A stretch of 23,217 nt of DNA, taken from assembly GCA_027296525.1 (NCBI GenBank), contig JAPUJA010000072.1:1-23217 (forward strand), given 5' to 3'. Within the stretch, counting starts at the first letter, position 1. Each line of letters starts with the position of its first letter. The notes under the pieces are model-generated. The model ran no database searches. It was given only the letters and a program-made list of their open reading frames with translations, and had not been told where the DNA came from. The DNA comes from Pseudomonadota bacterium (GTDB taxonomy: Bacteria > Pseudomonadota > Alphaproteobacteria > UBA828 > JAPUJA01). A program made the translations under genes and the position numbers. Below, one piece after another: positions 14,442 through 21,599 of the stretch.

Positions 14442-15329
14442 CTAGTCTTTTATCACGCCGAAGGTCAGCCCCCGGACCAGATAGCGTTGTGCCAAAAGGG
14501 CGAGGACGATGACCGGCACCGACATGAGAACACCCGCCGCCGAGGAGACGCCCCAGGAAATCGCCCGGGGCTTGACCGTGACCGCCGCAACGACAGGCAA
14601 CGTCTTGGCGTGCGAGGAGGTCAACATCGTCGCGAACAGGTACTCGTTCCACGCGAACATGAAGACGATGACGACGGTGGCCGCAAGCCCCGGCAGCATC
14701 AGAGGCAGCGTTATTCGGAACAGCACCTGAAGGCGCGTACAGCCGTCGATCAACGCGGCCTCCTCGATCGAACGGGGTATCTCCTGGGTGAAGACCCGCA
14801 TCACCCAGACGACGAACGGCAAACCCATCAGTGTGTAGATCGCGATCAGAATCGTATAGGTGTCGAAAAGCCCGAATTTCTTGGCCAAGAGAAAGAGTGG
14901 AATGACCGAGACGATCGGCGGCAACATACGAACGAGCAGGATTTCGAGCGCGATCGTCTCTTTGCCCTTGATGTCATAGCGCGCAAGCGCGTAGGCCGCC
15001 ATGCTCCCGATGATGAGCGCGAGGCAGGTGGAAACCCCGACGACGATCAGACTGTTGCGGAGCGCCTCGAGCCCGCCCAAATCCTCGAACAGCTCGCGGA
15101 AATTCTCCAGCGTCGGCTCGAAAAGCCAGATCGGCGGATAGGCCGTGACATCCCCCGCCGCCTTGAATGCCGAGGTGACCATCCAGTAATAGGGGAACAG
15201 AAACACCGTCAGCACGAGGAGAATGGCGCTGGCGGCCAGCACGGTCGCACCCGTCCGGCGCATCACATAGGAACGCGGCGCCCCGCCGAGCCCGATCGGA
15301 AAATCGTGCGCCGCGCGTTCCGTGCTCAT
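14442..15329 (-). CDS. ABC transporter permease, MalG/CUT1 type
   Basis: A 295-residue inner-membrane permease with six predicted helices. The first is A-T-V-L-A-A-S-A-I-L-L-V-L-T-V-F-L-F-P-Y-Y-W. This is followed by the typical F-K-A-A-G-D-V ... P-T-L-E-N-F-R-E-L-F region of MalG-like proteins. The cytoplasmic EAA loop E-E-A-A-L-I-D-G-C-T, followed by I-T-L-P-L-M-L-P-G-L, docks the ATPase. The ATG start overlaps the stop of the upstream permease gene by 4 bases, so the two are translationally coupled. Together they form the membrane channel of a sugar-type (CUT1) or related importer. Confidence 0.93.
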   Translation of the reverse strand: MSTERAAHDFPIGLGGAPRSYVMRRTGATVLAASAILLVLTVFLFPYYWMVTSAFKAAGDVTAYPPIWLFEPTLENFRELFEDLGGLEALRNSLIVVGVSTCLALIIGSMAAYALARYDIKGKETIALEILLVRMLPPIVSVIPLFLLAKKFGLFDTYTILIAIYTLMGLPFVVWVMRVFTQEIPRSIEEAALIDGCTRLQVLFRITLPLMLPGLAATVVIVFMFAWNEYLFATMLTSSHAKTLPVVAAVTVKPRAISWGVSSAAGVLMSVPVIVLALLAQRYLVRGLTFGVIKD

Positions 15330-16282
15330 CCCGCCTCCGTGGCCCTTCGCAGGAACCCCGTATAGCGGATGAAGGCGATCACCGCGGCCAGCAGCAGGAT
15401 GAGGAACGCCCAGGAAAGCGCCGCCCCATAGCCGATGTCGAAGAACTTGAAGTTCACCCGATGCAGATAGATGCTGGCCAGGTCAGTCACCAGATTCGGG
15501 CCCCCGCGGGTCATCATGAAGATCTGATCGAAGGTACGCACGGAATCCACCGCGCGCAGCAGAACGGCGAGCACGATCACCGGACGCATCATCGGGAGCG
15601 TCACGTACAGAAAGGTCTGCCAGCGCGCCGCGCCGTCGATCGCCGCCGCTTCGAACGGGCTCTTCGGAAGCGAGCGGACACCCGCGAAGAGGATCAGGAA
15701 CATGAAGGGCGTCCATTGCCAGACGTCGACGATGATCACGGAGAGCAGCGCCTGGTTCATGGAGCCCAGCCATCCCTGGCCCGGGAGGCCCACGAGGCGG
15801 AGCAGGTAATTGATCACCCCGAGCTCGGGGTTGTACATGATCCGCCAGGTGATGCCGACGGCGATCGGCGTTACCAGCATGGGGATCAGGATCAGGGCGC
15901 GTGCGATGGCGACGCCGGGAAGCCGGATGTTGAACAAAAGAGCGATCCCCATTCCCAGAACGAGCGAGAGGCTGACACTCGAGAAGGTGAAGAGCGCCGT
16001 GACCCCGAGCGCGTGGCGCGCACGCTCATCGAAGAAGGCGGTGACGTAGTTCTCGAACAGAATGAACCCTTGGGGAAACGACGGATTCGTCGGGTGATAG
16101 GCGTTCAAGCTGATCCAGAGCGAATAGCCGAGGGGGTAAATCCCCACCACGAAAAGCACGATGAAGCAGGGCGTGAGCATCAGCCACGGCCCGTAGCGTT
16201 CGCGCATGACGCGACGGCGCGGCGCCGCGGCGCCGCGCCCACGGCCCCATAGGGATTGTCGATCCGTGGAATTTCGACTCAT
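15326..16282 (-). CDS. ABC transporter permease, MalF/UgpA (CUT1) type
   Basis: A 318-residue inner-membrane permease with six predicted helices. The first is L-M-L-T-P-C-F-I-V-L-F-V-V-G-I-Y-P-L, the standard opening of MalF/UgpA-like proteins. The EAA loop is F-E-A-A-A-I-D-G-A-A-R-W-Q-T-F followed by V-T-L-P-M-M-R-P. The late T-R-G-G-P motif is also a hallmark of the family. An alternative start at M26 (16207) would remove a basic, low-complexity N-terminus and leave the family-like sequence intact, so the start is uncertain. The gene lies 96 bases downstream of the binding-protein gene, with a hairpin between them. Confidence 0.92.
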   Translation of the reverse strand: MSRNSTDRQSLWGRGRGAAAPRRRVMRERYGPWLMLTPCFIVLFVVGIYPLGYSLWISLNAYHPTNPSFPQGFILFENYVTAFFDERARHALGVTALFTFSSVSLSLVLGMGIALLFNIRLPGVAIARALILIPMLVTPIAVGITWRIMYNPELGVINYLLRLVGLPGQGWLGSMNQALLSVIIVDVWQWTPFMFLILFAGVRSLPKSPFEAAAIDGAARWQTFLYVTLPMMRPVIVLAVLLRAVDSVRTFDQIFMMTRGGPNLVTDLASIYLHRVNFKFFDIGYGAALSWAFLILLLAAVIAFIRYTGFLRRATEAG

Positions 16283-16331
16283 TCGAGCCTACCGGTGACG
16301 GCCGTTCGCGAAACCCTGGAGAAGAAAAGAC

Positions 16332-16356
16332 GGGCCGCGGATGAGACCCGCGGCCC
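16332..16356 (-). terminator. Hairpin between binding-protein and permease genes (attenuator)
   Basis: A perfect 9-bp stem GGGCCGCGG/CCGCGGCCC encloses a 7-base loop. On the minus strand it is followed by a T-rich run (GTCTTTTCTTCT). It starts 22 bases after the binding-protein stop and lies before the permease start. This matches the intercistronic hairpins that make binding protein more abundant than permeases in many ABC importer operons. Confidence 0.65.
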
Positions 16357-16378
16357 CCATGTTCCACTGGCCCGGGCG

Positions 16379-17731
16379 CTACCCGCGGAGCGCCTTCACC
16401 ACACGGTCTTCGGCGGTCTGCATCGCCGTCTCCGGTGATTTCTCTCCCACCACGGCCGCGATGACCTCCTCGTAGATGAGGCGCTGGACCTCTGCGGCGT
16501 TCGTCACCTTATAGGGCGGGAACGCCGTGTAGGTCGTCTTGTAATCGTTGATGTCATCATAGACTTCGAGGAGCGGGATCTCGGCCTTGACCGCAGGATC
16601 CACAAGGTCGGGCTTGTAGATGAGCGTCGTCTCGCCCGCCTCGCGGAAGAGCTGGTAGGCCTTGCCTTCGAGCATCCAGGCCATGAACTCGTAGGCCTCG
16701 CGCTGATGTTCGGAGAAGGCGCTGATGAACATCCCCCAGCCCGCCACCATATGCTGACTCACATTGTCGGTGGGCGAAATCGTATAGCCGAAATTGCCCG
16801 CATGTTTCGAGATCGACGGGTCGTCGAGGCCCGGCCACATGTCGAGCCAGTGGACGACGAGCGCGGCCTTGCCCTCCTGCATGAGCGGTGGGCCGTCGGG
16901 ATAATCGAAGTTGAAGACTCCTTGCGGGCAATAGTCGAGAATCTCCTTCATCCGCTCGATGGCCCGAACGCCCCGGTTGTTCTCGTTGAAGATCGGCTCG
17001 GCGTCGTCGTTCAGGAGGAAGTCGTTCCCGGGCGGGTTCGGATCGTAGCCCATGACACGGAACATCCAGTCGCCCATGCAGGCATCCTGGCCGCCGAGCA
17101 GCATGGCCGCTCCCGAGACGCCGTTCTTCGTCAGTTTCGCGGCCGCGTCACGGTATTGATCCCAGTTCCACAAGGGCGGCGGGTCGATCCCGGCGTCTTC
17201 GAGGAGGTCCTTGCGGTAGACGAAGACCGGGGTCGATTGGGTCGCGTGGATGGCCCAACGCTCGTCGTTGAAGGTGGAGAAGAGATAAGGCCCATCCAGG
17301 AAGTCGCCCCAATTGAGATCGGGAAGCGAGGGATCGGCCGCCTTCATGGGTTCGAGCCCCGTTACCCAGTTGTTGTTGACGATCTGACGGATCCAGATCG
17401 TGTCGCTCGTGACGATGTCGAAGGTCGACGAGCCCGAGCTCAACTCCAGGACCATCTTCTCGTAATGGGACTCGTAAGGCATTTGCTCGCCCGTGATCGT
17501 GACCCGCCCGCCCGTGTGCGCGTTGTAGGCCTCCGCCACCGTGCTCAGAATCGCATCGGTCCACGGAATATTGGTGAGCAGGACGTTCAGGTTGACCTTA
17601 TCGCCTGCCCGAGCTCGAAACGCAGGTGTCGCCGCCGCCGCCGCCGCGGCACCCCCCATACCTTTCAGGATCGCACGGCGAGAAACGCCCGGCCGACGCG
17701 GCCGGGGCCCATTCATGCTCGAATGCGCCAT
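16379..17731 (-). CDS. ABC transporter extracellular solute-binding protein (family 1), Tat-exported
   Basis: The periplasmic receptor of the importer, 450 residues from ATG 17731. The N-terminus has a twin-arginine signal (S-R18-R19-A-I-L-K-G, then an alanine-rich h-region and A-R-A), implying export in folded form. The mature part follows the family-1 binding-protein pattern: I-L-S-T-V-A-E-A-Y-N-A-H-T-G, Y-E-K-M-V-L-E-L-S-S-G, F-D-I-V-T-S-D and W-A-I-H-A-T-Q-S-T-P-V-F-V-Y-R-K-D-L-L. These point to sugars, polyols or similar solutes, but specificity is not readable. The start is supported by AGGGAGAT about 7 bases upstream; a TTG at 17749 is less likely. It is the first gene of the transporter operon. 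Confidence 0.92.
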   Translation of the reverse strand: MAHSSMNGPRPRRPGVSRRAILKGMGGAAAAAAATPAFRARAGDKVNLNVLLTNIPWTDAILSTVAEAYNAHTGGRVTITGEQMPYESHYEKMVLELSSGSSTFDIVTSDTIWIRQIVNNNWVTGLEPMKAADPSLPDLNWGDFLDGPYLFSTFNDERWAIHATQSTPVFVYRKDLLEDAGIDPPPLWNWDQYRDAAAKLTKNGVSGAAMLLGGQDACMGDWMFRVMGYDPNPPGNDFLLNDDAEPIFNENNRGVRAIERMKEILDYCPQGVFNFDYPDGPPLMQEGKAALVVHWLDMWPGLDDPSISKHAGNFGYTISPTDNVSQHMVAGWGMFISAFSEHQREAYEFMAWMLEGKAYQLFREAGETTLIYKPDLVDPAVKAEIPLLEVYDDINDYKTTYTAFPPYKVTNAAEVQRLIYEEVIAAVVGEKSPETAMQTAEDRVVKALRG

Positions 17732-17817
17732 GATAAATCTCCCTATCAAAGAGTGGTTCAGCGCCGGTTCGGAGCTTATGACGCCCTCTTCGCCTCACAA
17801 TGAAACGCCAGCGATCG

Positions 17818-17846
17818 AGCCTACCATTCGCCTATTCCGCCAACAA
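17818..17846 (-). promoter_or_regulatory. Possible promoter for the ABC importer operon
   Basis: On the minus strand, TTGTTG (17846-17841) is separated by 17 bases from TAGGCT (17823-17818), a partial sigma-70-like pair. It lies right after the hairpin that follows the flavoprotein gene and about 87 bases before the binding-protein ATG. The match is weak. Confidence 0.3.
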
Positions 17847-17878
17847 GAGGCCACGCCGGACGGCTCCGGCACGGCCTC
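17847..17878 (-). terminator. Hairpin downstream of the TMADH-like gene
   Basis: A nested inverted repeat (GAGGCC-2-GCCGG-6-CCGGC-2-GGCCTC), giving an 11-bp interrupted stem, begins 8 bases after the stop of the flavoprotein gene. It is followed on the minus strand by the short T-containing TTGTTGG. It is a probable terminator or attenuator separating the catabolic genes from the importer operon. Confidence 0.55.
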
Positions 17879-17886
17879 CGCGATCC

Positions 17887-20085
17887 TCAGACTTCCACGA
17901 CCGGACGGGCGTCTCCGAGCTTGGGGTAGGTTTCGGCTCCCCAAATCTGACGCTCTCGGATCCACGGCAACGGATGTTGCGGGTGGCTTGACTCGAATTC
18001 ACGCGCCAGCCGATGGCCCTCGAAGATCACGTTCAGGCATTGCTGCGGCGCGTGACAGTCGCCGATCCGGTAGACCGCCTCTACGCCGTTCTCCGTCCAC
18101 TCAGGTTGGCGCGCCTTCAACTCCTCGTAGAGCCCCGAATTGGGAACCCGCGAGGTCACCAGGATCACCGAGTCACATTCCAACTCCACCGTGTCGGTGC
18201 CTTCCCTCCGCCCGAACCGGCCGCCGCCCAGGTCGATCAATTCGGCGCCGTCACGAAACGAATAATAGAGCGTGATCGTTCCCGGCTCGATCTTCTCCGC
18301 CCAATGTTCCCGGTATTGTGCGATTTTCTTCGCGTACATCATCCGCTTGTTGTTTCCGGCCTCCATGGTGTAGTGGGTGTATTCGGCGACGTCCGTCATA
18401 TCGGTCACTATCGTCACCTGCTTGCCTTGATCCGCCATCAGTTCGGCCAGGGCGAGGCCTGTGAAATGACCGTCGCCGTCGAGCACCACCACGCGCACGC
18501 CGGTGGGCTTCCCGTCCATGACCTGCTCCGGCGTCAGGCAATGGGGCAGCGAGGCGTCGGCCCCGGGGATCGGCGCGTGGGTTTCGGCCCCCACCCCGTC
18601 CGCCGACCAATGTGAGCCGGTGGCGATCACCACCTTGTCGGCGCCGTATTTCAGAACCGCGTCCGCCGTCATCTCGCCGACGCCCAGATGCACCTCAACG
18701 TTCTTGAGCTTATCGAGCTGCGTCTCGCGATAGGTGATGACACGTCCCCATTCGGAGCAACGCGGATAACGGGAAACGTTCTTCCAATGGCCGCCCAGTT
18801 GCTTGTCGGCTTCGCGCAAGTGCACGTCGTATCCGCGTTTGCCGAGAATCATCGCGCACTCCATGCCGGCGGGGCCGCCACCGACCACCAGAACCGAGCA
18901 TGGAGTCCTGGTCTTTTTGAACTTCTCGGGATGCCAGCCCCGGCGGTATTCCTCCATCACCGTCGCGTTCTGGGTGCAGTAGATTTGCGCGCTCTGCTGG
19001 AATTTCGAGACGCACATGTTGCAGCCGATGCACTCGCGGATGTCCTCCGGCCGCCCTTCCTCGATCTTCTTGGGGAGGAATGGATCGGCGATCGAAGGGC
19101 GTGCGGCGCCGATGATGTCGCCCTGGCCGGATTTGATGACTTCGACCATGTCGTCGGGGCTGGTGAAGCGTCCGTTGGTCACGACCGGAATCTTGCCGAC
19201 GGCGCCCTTTGCGTCTTTCACGAAGGGGCGCGCCCAGTTCGTCTTCCGATACCGTGACCCGCCCGCGTCTTCACCGGCCCATTCCTCGAGGTCGCCGATC
19301 TTGACCGACAGGACATCGATGACTCCTTCCTTGGCCAACAGCTCGACGAAGCGGATGCCTTCGTCAAAATGCTGAATGCCCGCGGCGCCATGAAGGGTGT
19401 CCATGTTGAATCGGGCACCGATCGCACAGCTCTCGCCGCAGTTCTTCTTGAGCGCGGTTAGGACTTCGATGATGAAGCGCGCACGGTTCTCCAGGCTGCC
19501 GCCGTACTTATCGGTGCGCTTGTTGAAACGCCGCTCCAGGAACTGCATGGTGACGTTGCTGTCGCTGCATATCAGCTCGAGAATGTCGAAGCCGGCCTGC
19601 ACGCCGCGCTTGCCGGCCTCCGCATAGATGTTGACGAGGGCCTTGATATCGGCCTCGTCGGCTTCGCTGCTGTAAAGGGCGCGAGAGCGATAACCGTTGG
19701 ACGGGAAACTGCCCGAGCTTCGTGGCACCTCGCGGGACTCGAGACAGGCCGACTGCACGCCCCCATACCACAGCTGCACGCCCGCCAGCGCCCCATGATT
19801 GTGCAGCGTGTGACACATATGGCCGAGGTTGATGACGTCACCCTGGTCCCAAAGGCGCGCGGAGGTATAGGGGTAATCGTCCGACTCCGGGTGGGTGGAG
19901 CAGAACTCGGTGAACACGGCGCCCCAGCCTCCCTCGGCCTTCATCCCCCGAAAGCCCGCCTTGGCGCCGGGCCTTTCCGAGCCGGGGCCCGCACAATGCG
20001 GCGTCTGCCAGAAGCGATTCTTGATTGTCTTCGGGCCGAACGTCAGCGGCTCGAACAAAATGTCGTATTTCGGATCTCGCGCCAT
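17887..20085 (-). CDS. Trimethylamine-dehydrogenase-like iron-sulfur flavoprotein (specificity unknown)
   Basis: A 732-residue homologue of bacterial trimethylamine/dimethylamine dehydrogenase, close to TMADH along its whole length (TMADH is about 729). It begins M-A-R-D-P-K-Y-D-I-L-F-E-P. The N-terminal TIM barrel keeps the flavin-linking Cys31 (TMADH C30) in T-P-H-C-A-G-P-G-S. The 4Fe-4S motif is C352-x2-C355-x2-C358-x11-C370. C-terminal Rossmann domains begin V-L-V-V-G-G-G-P-A-G-M. Substrate-site residues differ: TMADH Y60 is F61, W355 is F362, Y169 is I172 and H172 is D175, while W264 (W269) and D267 (D273) are kept. Trimethylamine is therefore not a safe call; a different secondary or tertiary amine, or a dimethylglycine-type substrate as with DgcA, is possible. 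The start at 20085 has AAGGGGAG upstream. The 62-residue open extension before it is intergenic. Confidence 0.9.
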   Translation of the reverse strand: MARDPKYDILFEPLTFGPKTIKNRFWQTPHCAGPGSERPGAKAGFRGMKAEGGWGAVFTEFCSTHPESDDYPYTSARLWDQGDVINLGHMCHTLHNHGALAGVQLWYGGVQSACLESREVPRSSGSFPSNGYRSRALYSSEADEADIKALVNIYAEAGKRGVQAGFDILELICSDSNVTMQFLERRFNKRTDKYGGSLENRARFIIEVLTALKKNCGESCAIGARFNMDTLHGAAGIQHFDEGIRFVELLAKEGVIDVLSVKIGDLEEWAGEDAGGSRYRKTNWARPFVKDAKGAVGKIPVVTNGRFTSPDDMVEVIKSGQGDIIGAARPSIADPFLPKKIEEGRPEDIRECIGCNMCVSKFQQSAQIYCTQNATVMEEYRRGWHPEKFKKTRTPCSVLVVGGGPAGMECAMILGKRGYDVHLREADKQLGGHWKNVSRYPRCSEWGRVITYRETQLDKLKNVEVHLGVGEMTADAVLKYGADKVVIATGSHWSADGVGAETHAPIPGADASLPHCLTPEQVMDGKPTGVRVVVLDGDGHFTGLALAELMADQGKQVTIVTDMTDVAEYTHYTMEAGNNKRMMYAKKIAQYREHWAEKIEPGTITLYYSFRDGAELIDLGGGRFGRREGTDTVELECDSVILVTSRVPNSGLYEELKARQPEWTENGVEAVYRIGDCHAPQQCLNVIFEGHRLAREFESSHPQHPLPWIRERQIWGAETYPKLGDARPVVEV

Positions 20086-20132
20086 CTCGTCCAATCTCCC
20101 CTTTTGTCGTTTCCACCACCACGGAACCAGGC

Positions 20133-20145
20133 GAGTCGACGACTC
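20133..20145. promoter_or_regulatory. 13-bp palindrome upstream of the TMADH-like gene (possible operator)
   Basis: GAGTCG-A-CGACTC is a perfect inverted repeat centred at 20139, about 50 bases upstream of the flavoprotein ATG. Its position fits an operator for a dimeric regulator. No regulator gene is in the window, so this is only a candidate. Confidence 0.3.
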
Positions 20146-20300
20146 CCGTCCCCCGCCTTGACCTGCCCCCCCGAAAAGCACTCCGGATGCCATTCTAGTC
20201 CCTGAAGAGCATAGTCTCGGAAGCGATTTTACGTCCGGTTTCGCGCCCGTCTTCGGAGCGCAGAGGAGCAAGCATGCGCGCCGGGCACGGCCGGCCCGCC

Positions 20301-20348
20301 CGATCGCCGGTCCGCCCGGTCGCCGGTCCGCCCGGTCGCCGACGCGGC
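20301..20348. repeat. 16-bp GC-rich tandem repeat block, about three copies
   Basis: Units at 20301-20316 and 20317-20332 (CGRTCGCCGGTCCGCC) are nearly identical. 20333-20348 is a degenerate third copy, and 20285-20300 may be a decayed fourth. It lies 58 bases beyond the stop of the hydrolase gene. The period matches the larger array at 21385-21508, and both contain GGTCCG. Confidence 0.65.
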
Positions 20349-20406
20349 CCGGGCGAAGGGCGGCGCGCCGTTCAGCCCAGGAAAATCGCGTGTCGCGGCT
20401 TCACGA

Positions 20407-21336
20407 TCAGGTCAGCCGCCCGGCGGAGGCACCTTCCTCGAGCTCGCCGATCCGCCCCTGCTTGTAGGGAACCTTGTCGATGCGCGGCGTATAGGCGCCG
20501 TCGTCGACCAGTTTGCGGACGTGATTCGAGACCTCCTCCATGGAAGCAAACCAGACCTTTCCCTTTTTCCGCATGTCCTTGATCATCTGCTCGACGAAGT
20601 CGAGCCGCGCGGGCCGCCCGGTGATGTAGGGATGAAAGGTGCACACCCAGATGCCGCGATGCTTCCACATGGAATTGAACTCGGACATATACACCTCGGT
20701 CGCGAGCCGCGGCGGCTGGATCGGCATGACATAGTCGAGATCGAAGCTGTGCAGATAATGGGGCGCGTCGTCGAGTGGCCAGTAGGACGGGATCTCGACG
20801 AGCTCGCCGCCGTTTCGCCCCTGAATGATGAAGGGCACGTCGTCACCCATGAGCGAGGCGTCATACTCGAAGCCGAGACTCGTGAGGATCTCGATCGAGT
20901 GCTTCGAGAAATTATACATGGGCGCACGGCAGCCCCGGGGCTTTCGGCCCGTGAAACGCTCGATCGCCTCGACCCCGCGATTCGTCCAATAATGTTCGCG
21001 GTCCCGCGTCTGCTGATTCGGGTTCTCGTGAAGATAGCCGTGATGGCCGACCTCATGGCCACCTTCGAGAATGCGCTCGATCGCGTGCGGATATTCCTCG
21101 GCGCACCAACCGGGGACGAAGAAGGTGAGGGGCACGCCGTGATGCTCGAACAGCTTGCAGATCCGCTTGATGGCGACCGTCGCGTCGTAACGGAAATAGG
21201 AGGTCGCCGAGACCCGGTTCGCGGCGTCGTCGGGATGGACCAGATTGAGCAGGCTGTCGGCGTCGAAATCGAAGGTGTAACAGACCGCGACGCGGGCGCC
21301 GCCGGGCCAGGGAACGGGGTTTTCGATCATGTCCAT
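20407..21336 (-). CDS. Polysaccharide-deacetylase-fold hydrolase (H. pylori PgdA / cyclic-imide hydrolase type)
   Basis: A 309-residue NodB-fold (CE4) metal-dependent hydrolase of the subgroup containing H. pylori HP0310/PgdA and the allantoinase-related PuuE. Family-matching segments are Y-T-F-D-F-D (D23, D25), F-F-V-P-G-W, G-H-E-V-G-H-H-G-Y-L-H-E-N-P (metal ligands H99 and H103), R-A-P-M-Y-N-F-S, V-E-I-P-S-Y-W-P-L-D-D and F-H-P-Y-I-T-G-R-P. Members of this subgroup act on amide or imide bonds of small molecules as well as on peptidoglycan. No signal peptide is present, so a cytoplasmic small-molecule role is more likely than cell-wall deacetylation. Start ATG 21336 has AGAAGG upstream. The frame is open further to 21528, but that extension is built from the tandem repeat and is not credible coding sequence. 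Confidence 0.85.
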   Translation of the reverse strand: MDMIENPVPWPGGARVAVCYTFDFDADSLLNLVHPDDAANRVSATSYFRYDATVAIKRICKLFEHHGVPLTFFVPGWCAEEYPHAIERILEGGHEVGHHGYLHENPNQQTRDREHYWTNRGVEAIERFTGRKPRGCRAPMYNFSKHSIEILTSLGFEYDASLMGDDVPFIIQGRNGGELVEIPSYWPLDDAPHYLHSFDLDYVMPIQPPRLATEVYMSEFNSMWKHRGIWVCTFHPYITGRPARLDFVEQMIKDMRKKGKVWFASMEEVSNHVRKLVDDGAYTPRIDKVPYKQGRIGELEEGASAGRLT

Positions 21337-21384
21337 GTCAACACCTTCACCTTCTGTACTCGGGGGAGGCCGAGGCCCCGTCCA

Positions 21385-21508
21385 GATCGGACTCGGTCCG
21401 GATCGGACTCGGCCCGGATCGGACTCGGCCCGGATCGGACTCGGCCCGGATCGGACTCGGCCCGGATCGGACTCGGTCCGGATCGGACTCGGTCCGGATC
21501 GGACTCGA
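21385..21508. repeat. Tandem array of a 16-bp repeat, 7 full copies plus a partial one
   Basis: Seven contiguous units of GATCGGACTCGGYCCG run from 21385 to 21496, followed by a 12-base partial copy (21497-21508). Only one position varies (T or C). There are no spacers. The array begins 49 bases upstream of the hydrolase ATG, in the presumed leader. On the minus strand each unit reads CGGRC-CGA-GTCCG-ATC, a 5-bp hairpin with a 3-base loop. Confidence 0.95.
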
Positions 21509-21511
21509 AAA

Positions 21512-21541
21512 ATAACGCGTGACCACACCCCCCAGCGTCAA
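21512..21541 (-). promoter_or_regulatory. Possible promoter upstream of the repeat array and hydrolase gene
   Basis: On the minus strand TTGACG (21541-21536) is a 5/6 match to the sigma-70 -35 box. It is followed after 18 bases by CGTTAT (21517-21512), a weak -10. If used, the 16-bp array would be transcribed as the 5' leader of the hydrolase mRNA. Confidence 0.35.
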
Positions 21542-21599
21542 GTGGAAAAGACCGGTGCGGTGCGGTGCCAAACCGCCTTCGGCGACGCGCGAACGCCGG

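Larger units (their letters stand above)
20086..20406. other. Intergenic region between the hydrolase gene and the TMADH-like gene
   Basis: These 321 bases hold no recognisable gene. Read on the minus strand they contain, in order, a 16-bp GC-rich repeat block just after the hydrolase gene, a weak -10-like TAGAAT (20197-20192) without a good -35, a 13-bp palindrome, and the AAGGGGAG ribosome site for the flavoprotein gene. The flavoprotein therefore probably has its own promoter or control point here. Confidence 0.45.

Noticed and set aside
16706..17803. A 365-codon plus-strand open frame opposite the solute-binding protein gene
   Set aside because: It is antisense to a well-supported gene with a Tat signal and binding-protein motifs; composition is typical of a shadow frame.
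20086..20271. A 62-residue N-terminal extension of the TMADH-like protein
   Set aside because: It has no similarity to TMADH, which begins at the matching A-R-D-P-K. The ribosome site AAGGGGAG is placed for ATG 20085.
21385..21508. CRISPR array
   Set aside because: Units are only 16 bp and directly contiguous, with no spacers and no cas genes nearby; it is a simple tandem repeat.
20521..21522. A 333-codon plus-strand open frame opposite the hydrolase gene and running into the repeat array
   Set aside because: The opposite strand matches the PgdA-like hydrolase family residue by residue. The C-terminus of this frame is translated tandem repeat.
21337..21528. A 64-residue N-terminal extension of the hydrolase
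   Set aside because: It consists mainly of the 16-bp repeat translated as a periodic S-G-P-S-P-I-R-A-E-S-D-P-G pattern. The family start and a ribosome site support ATG 21336.
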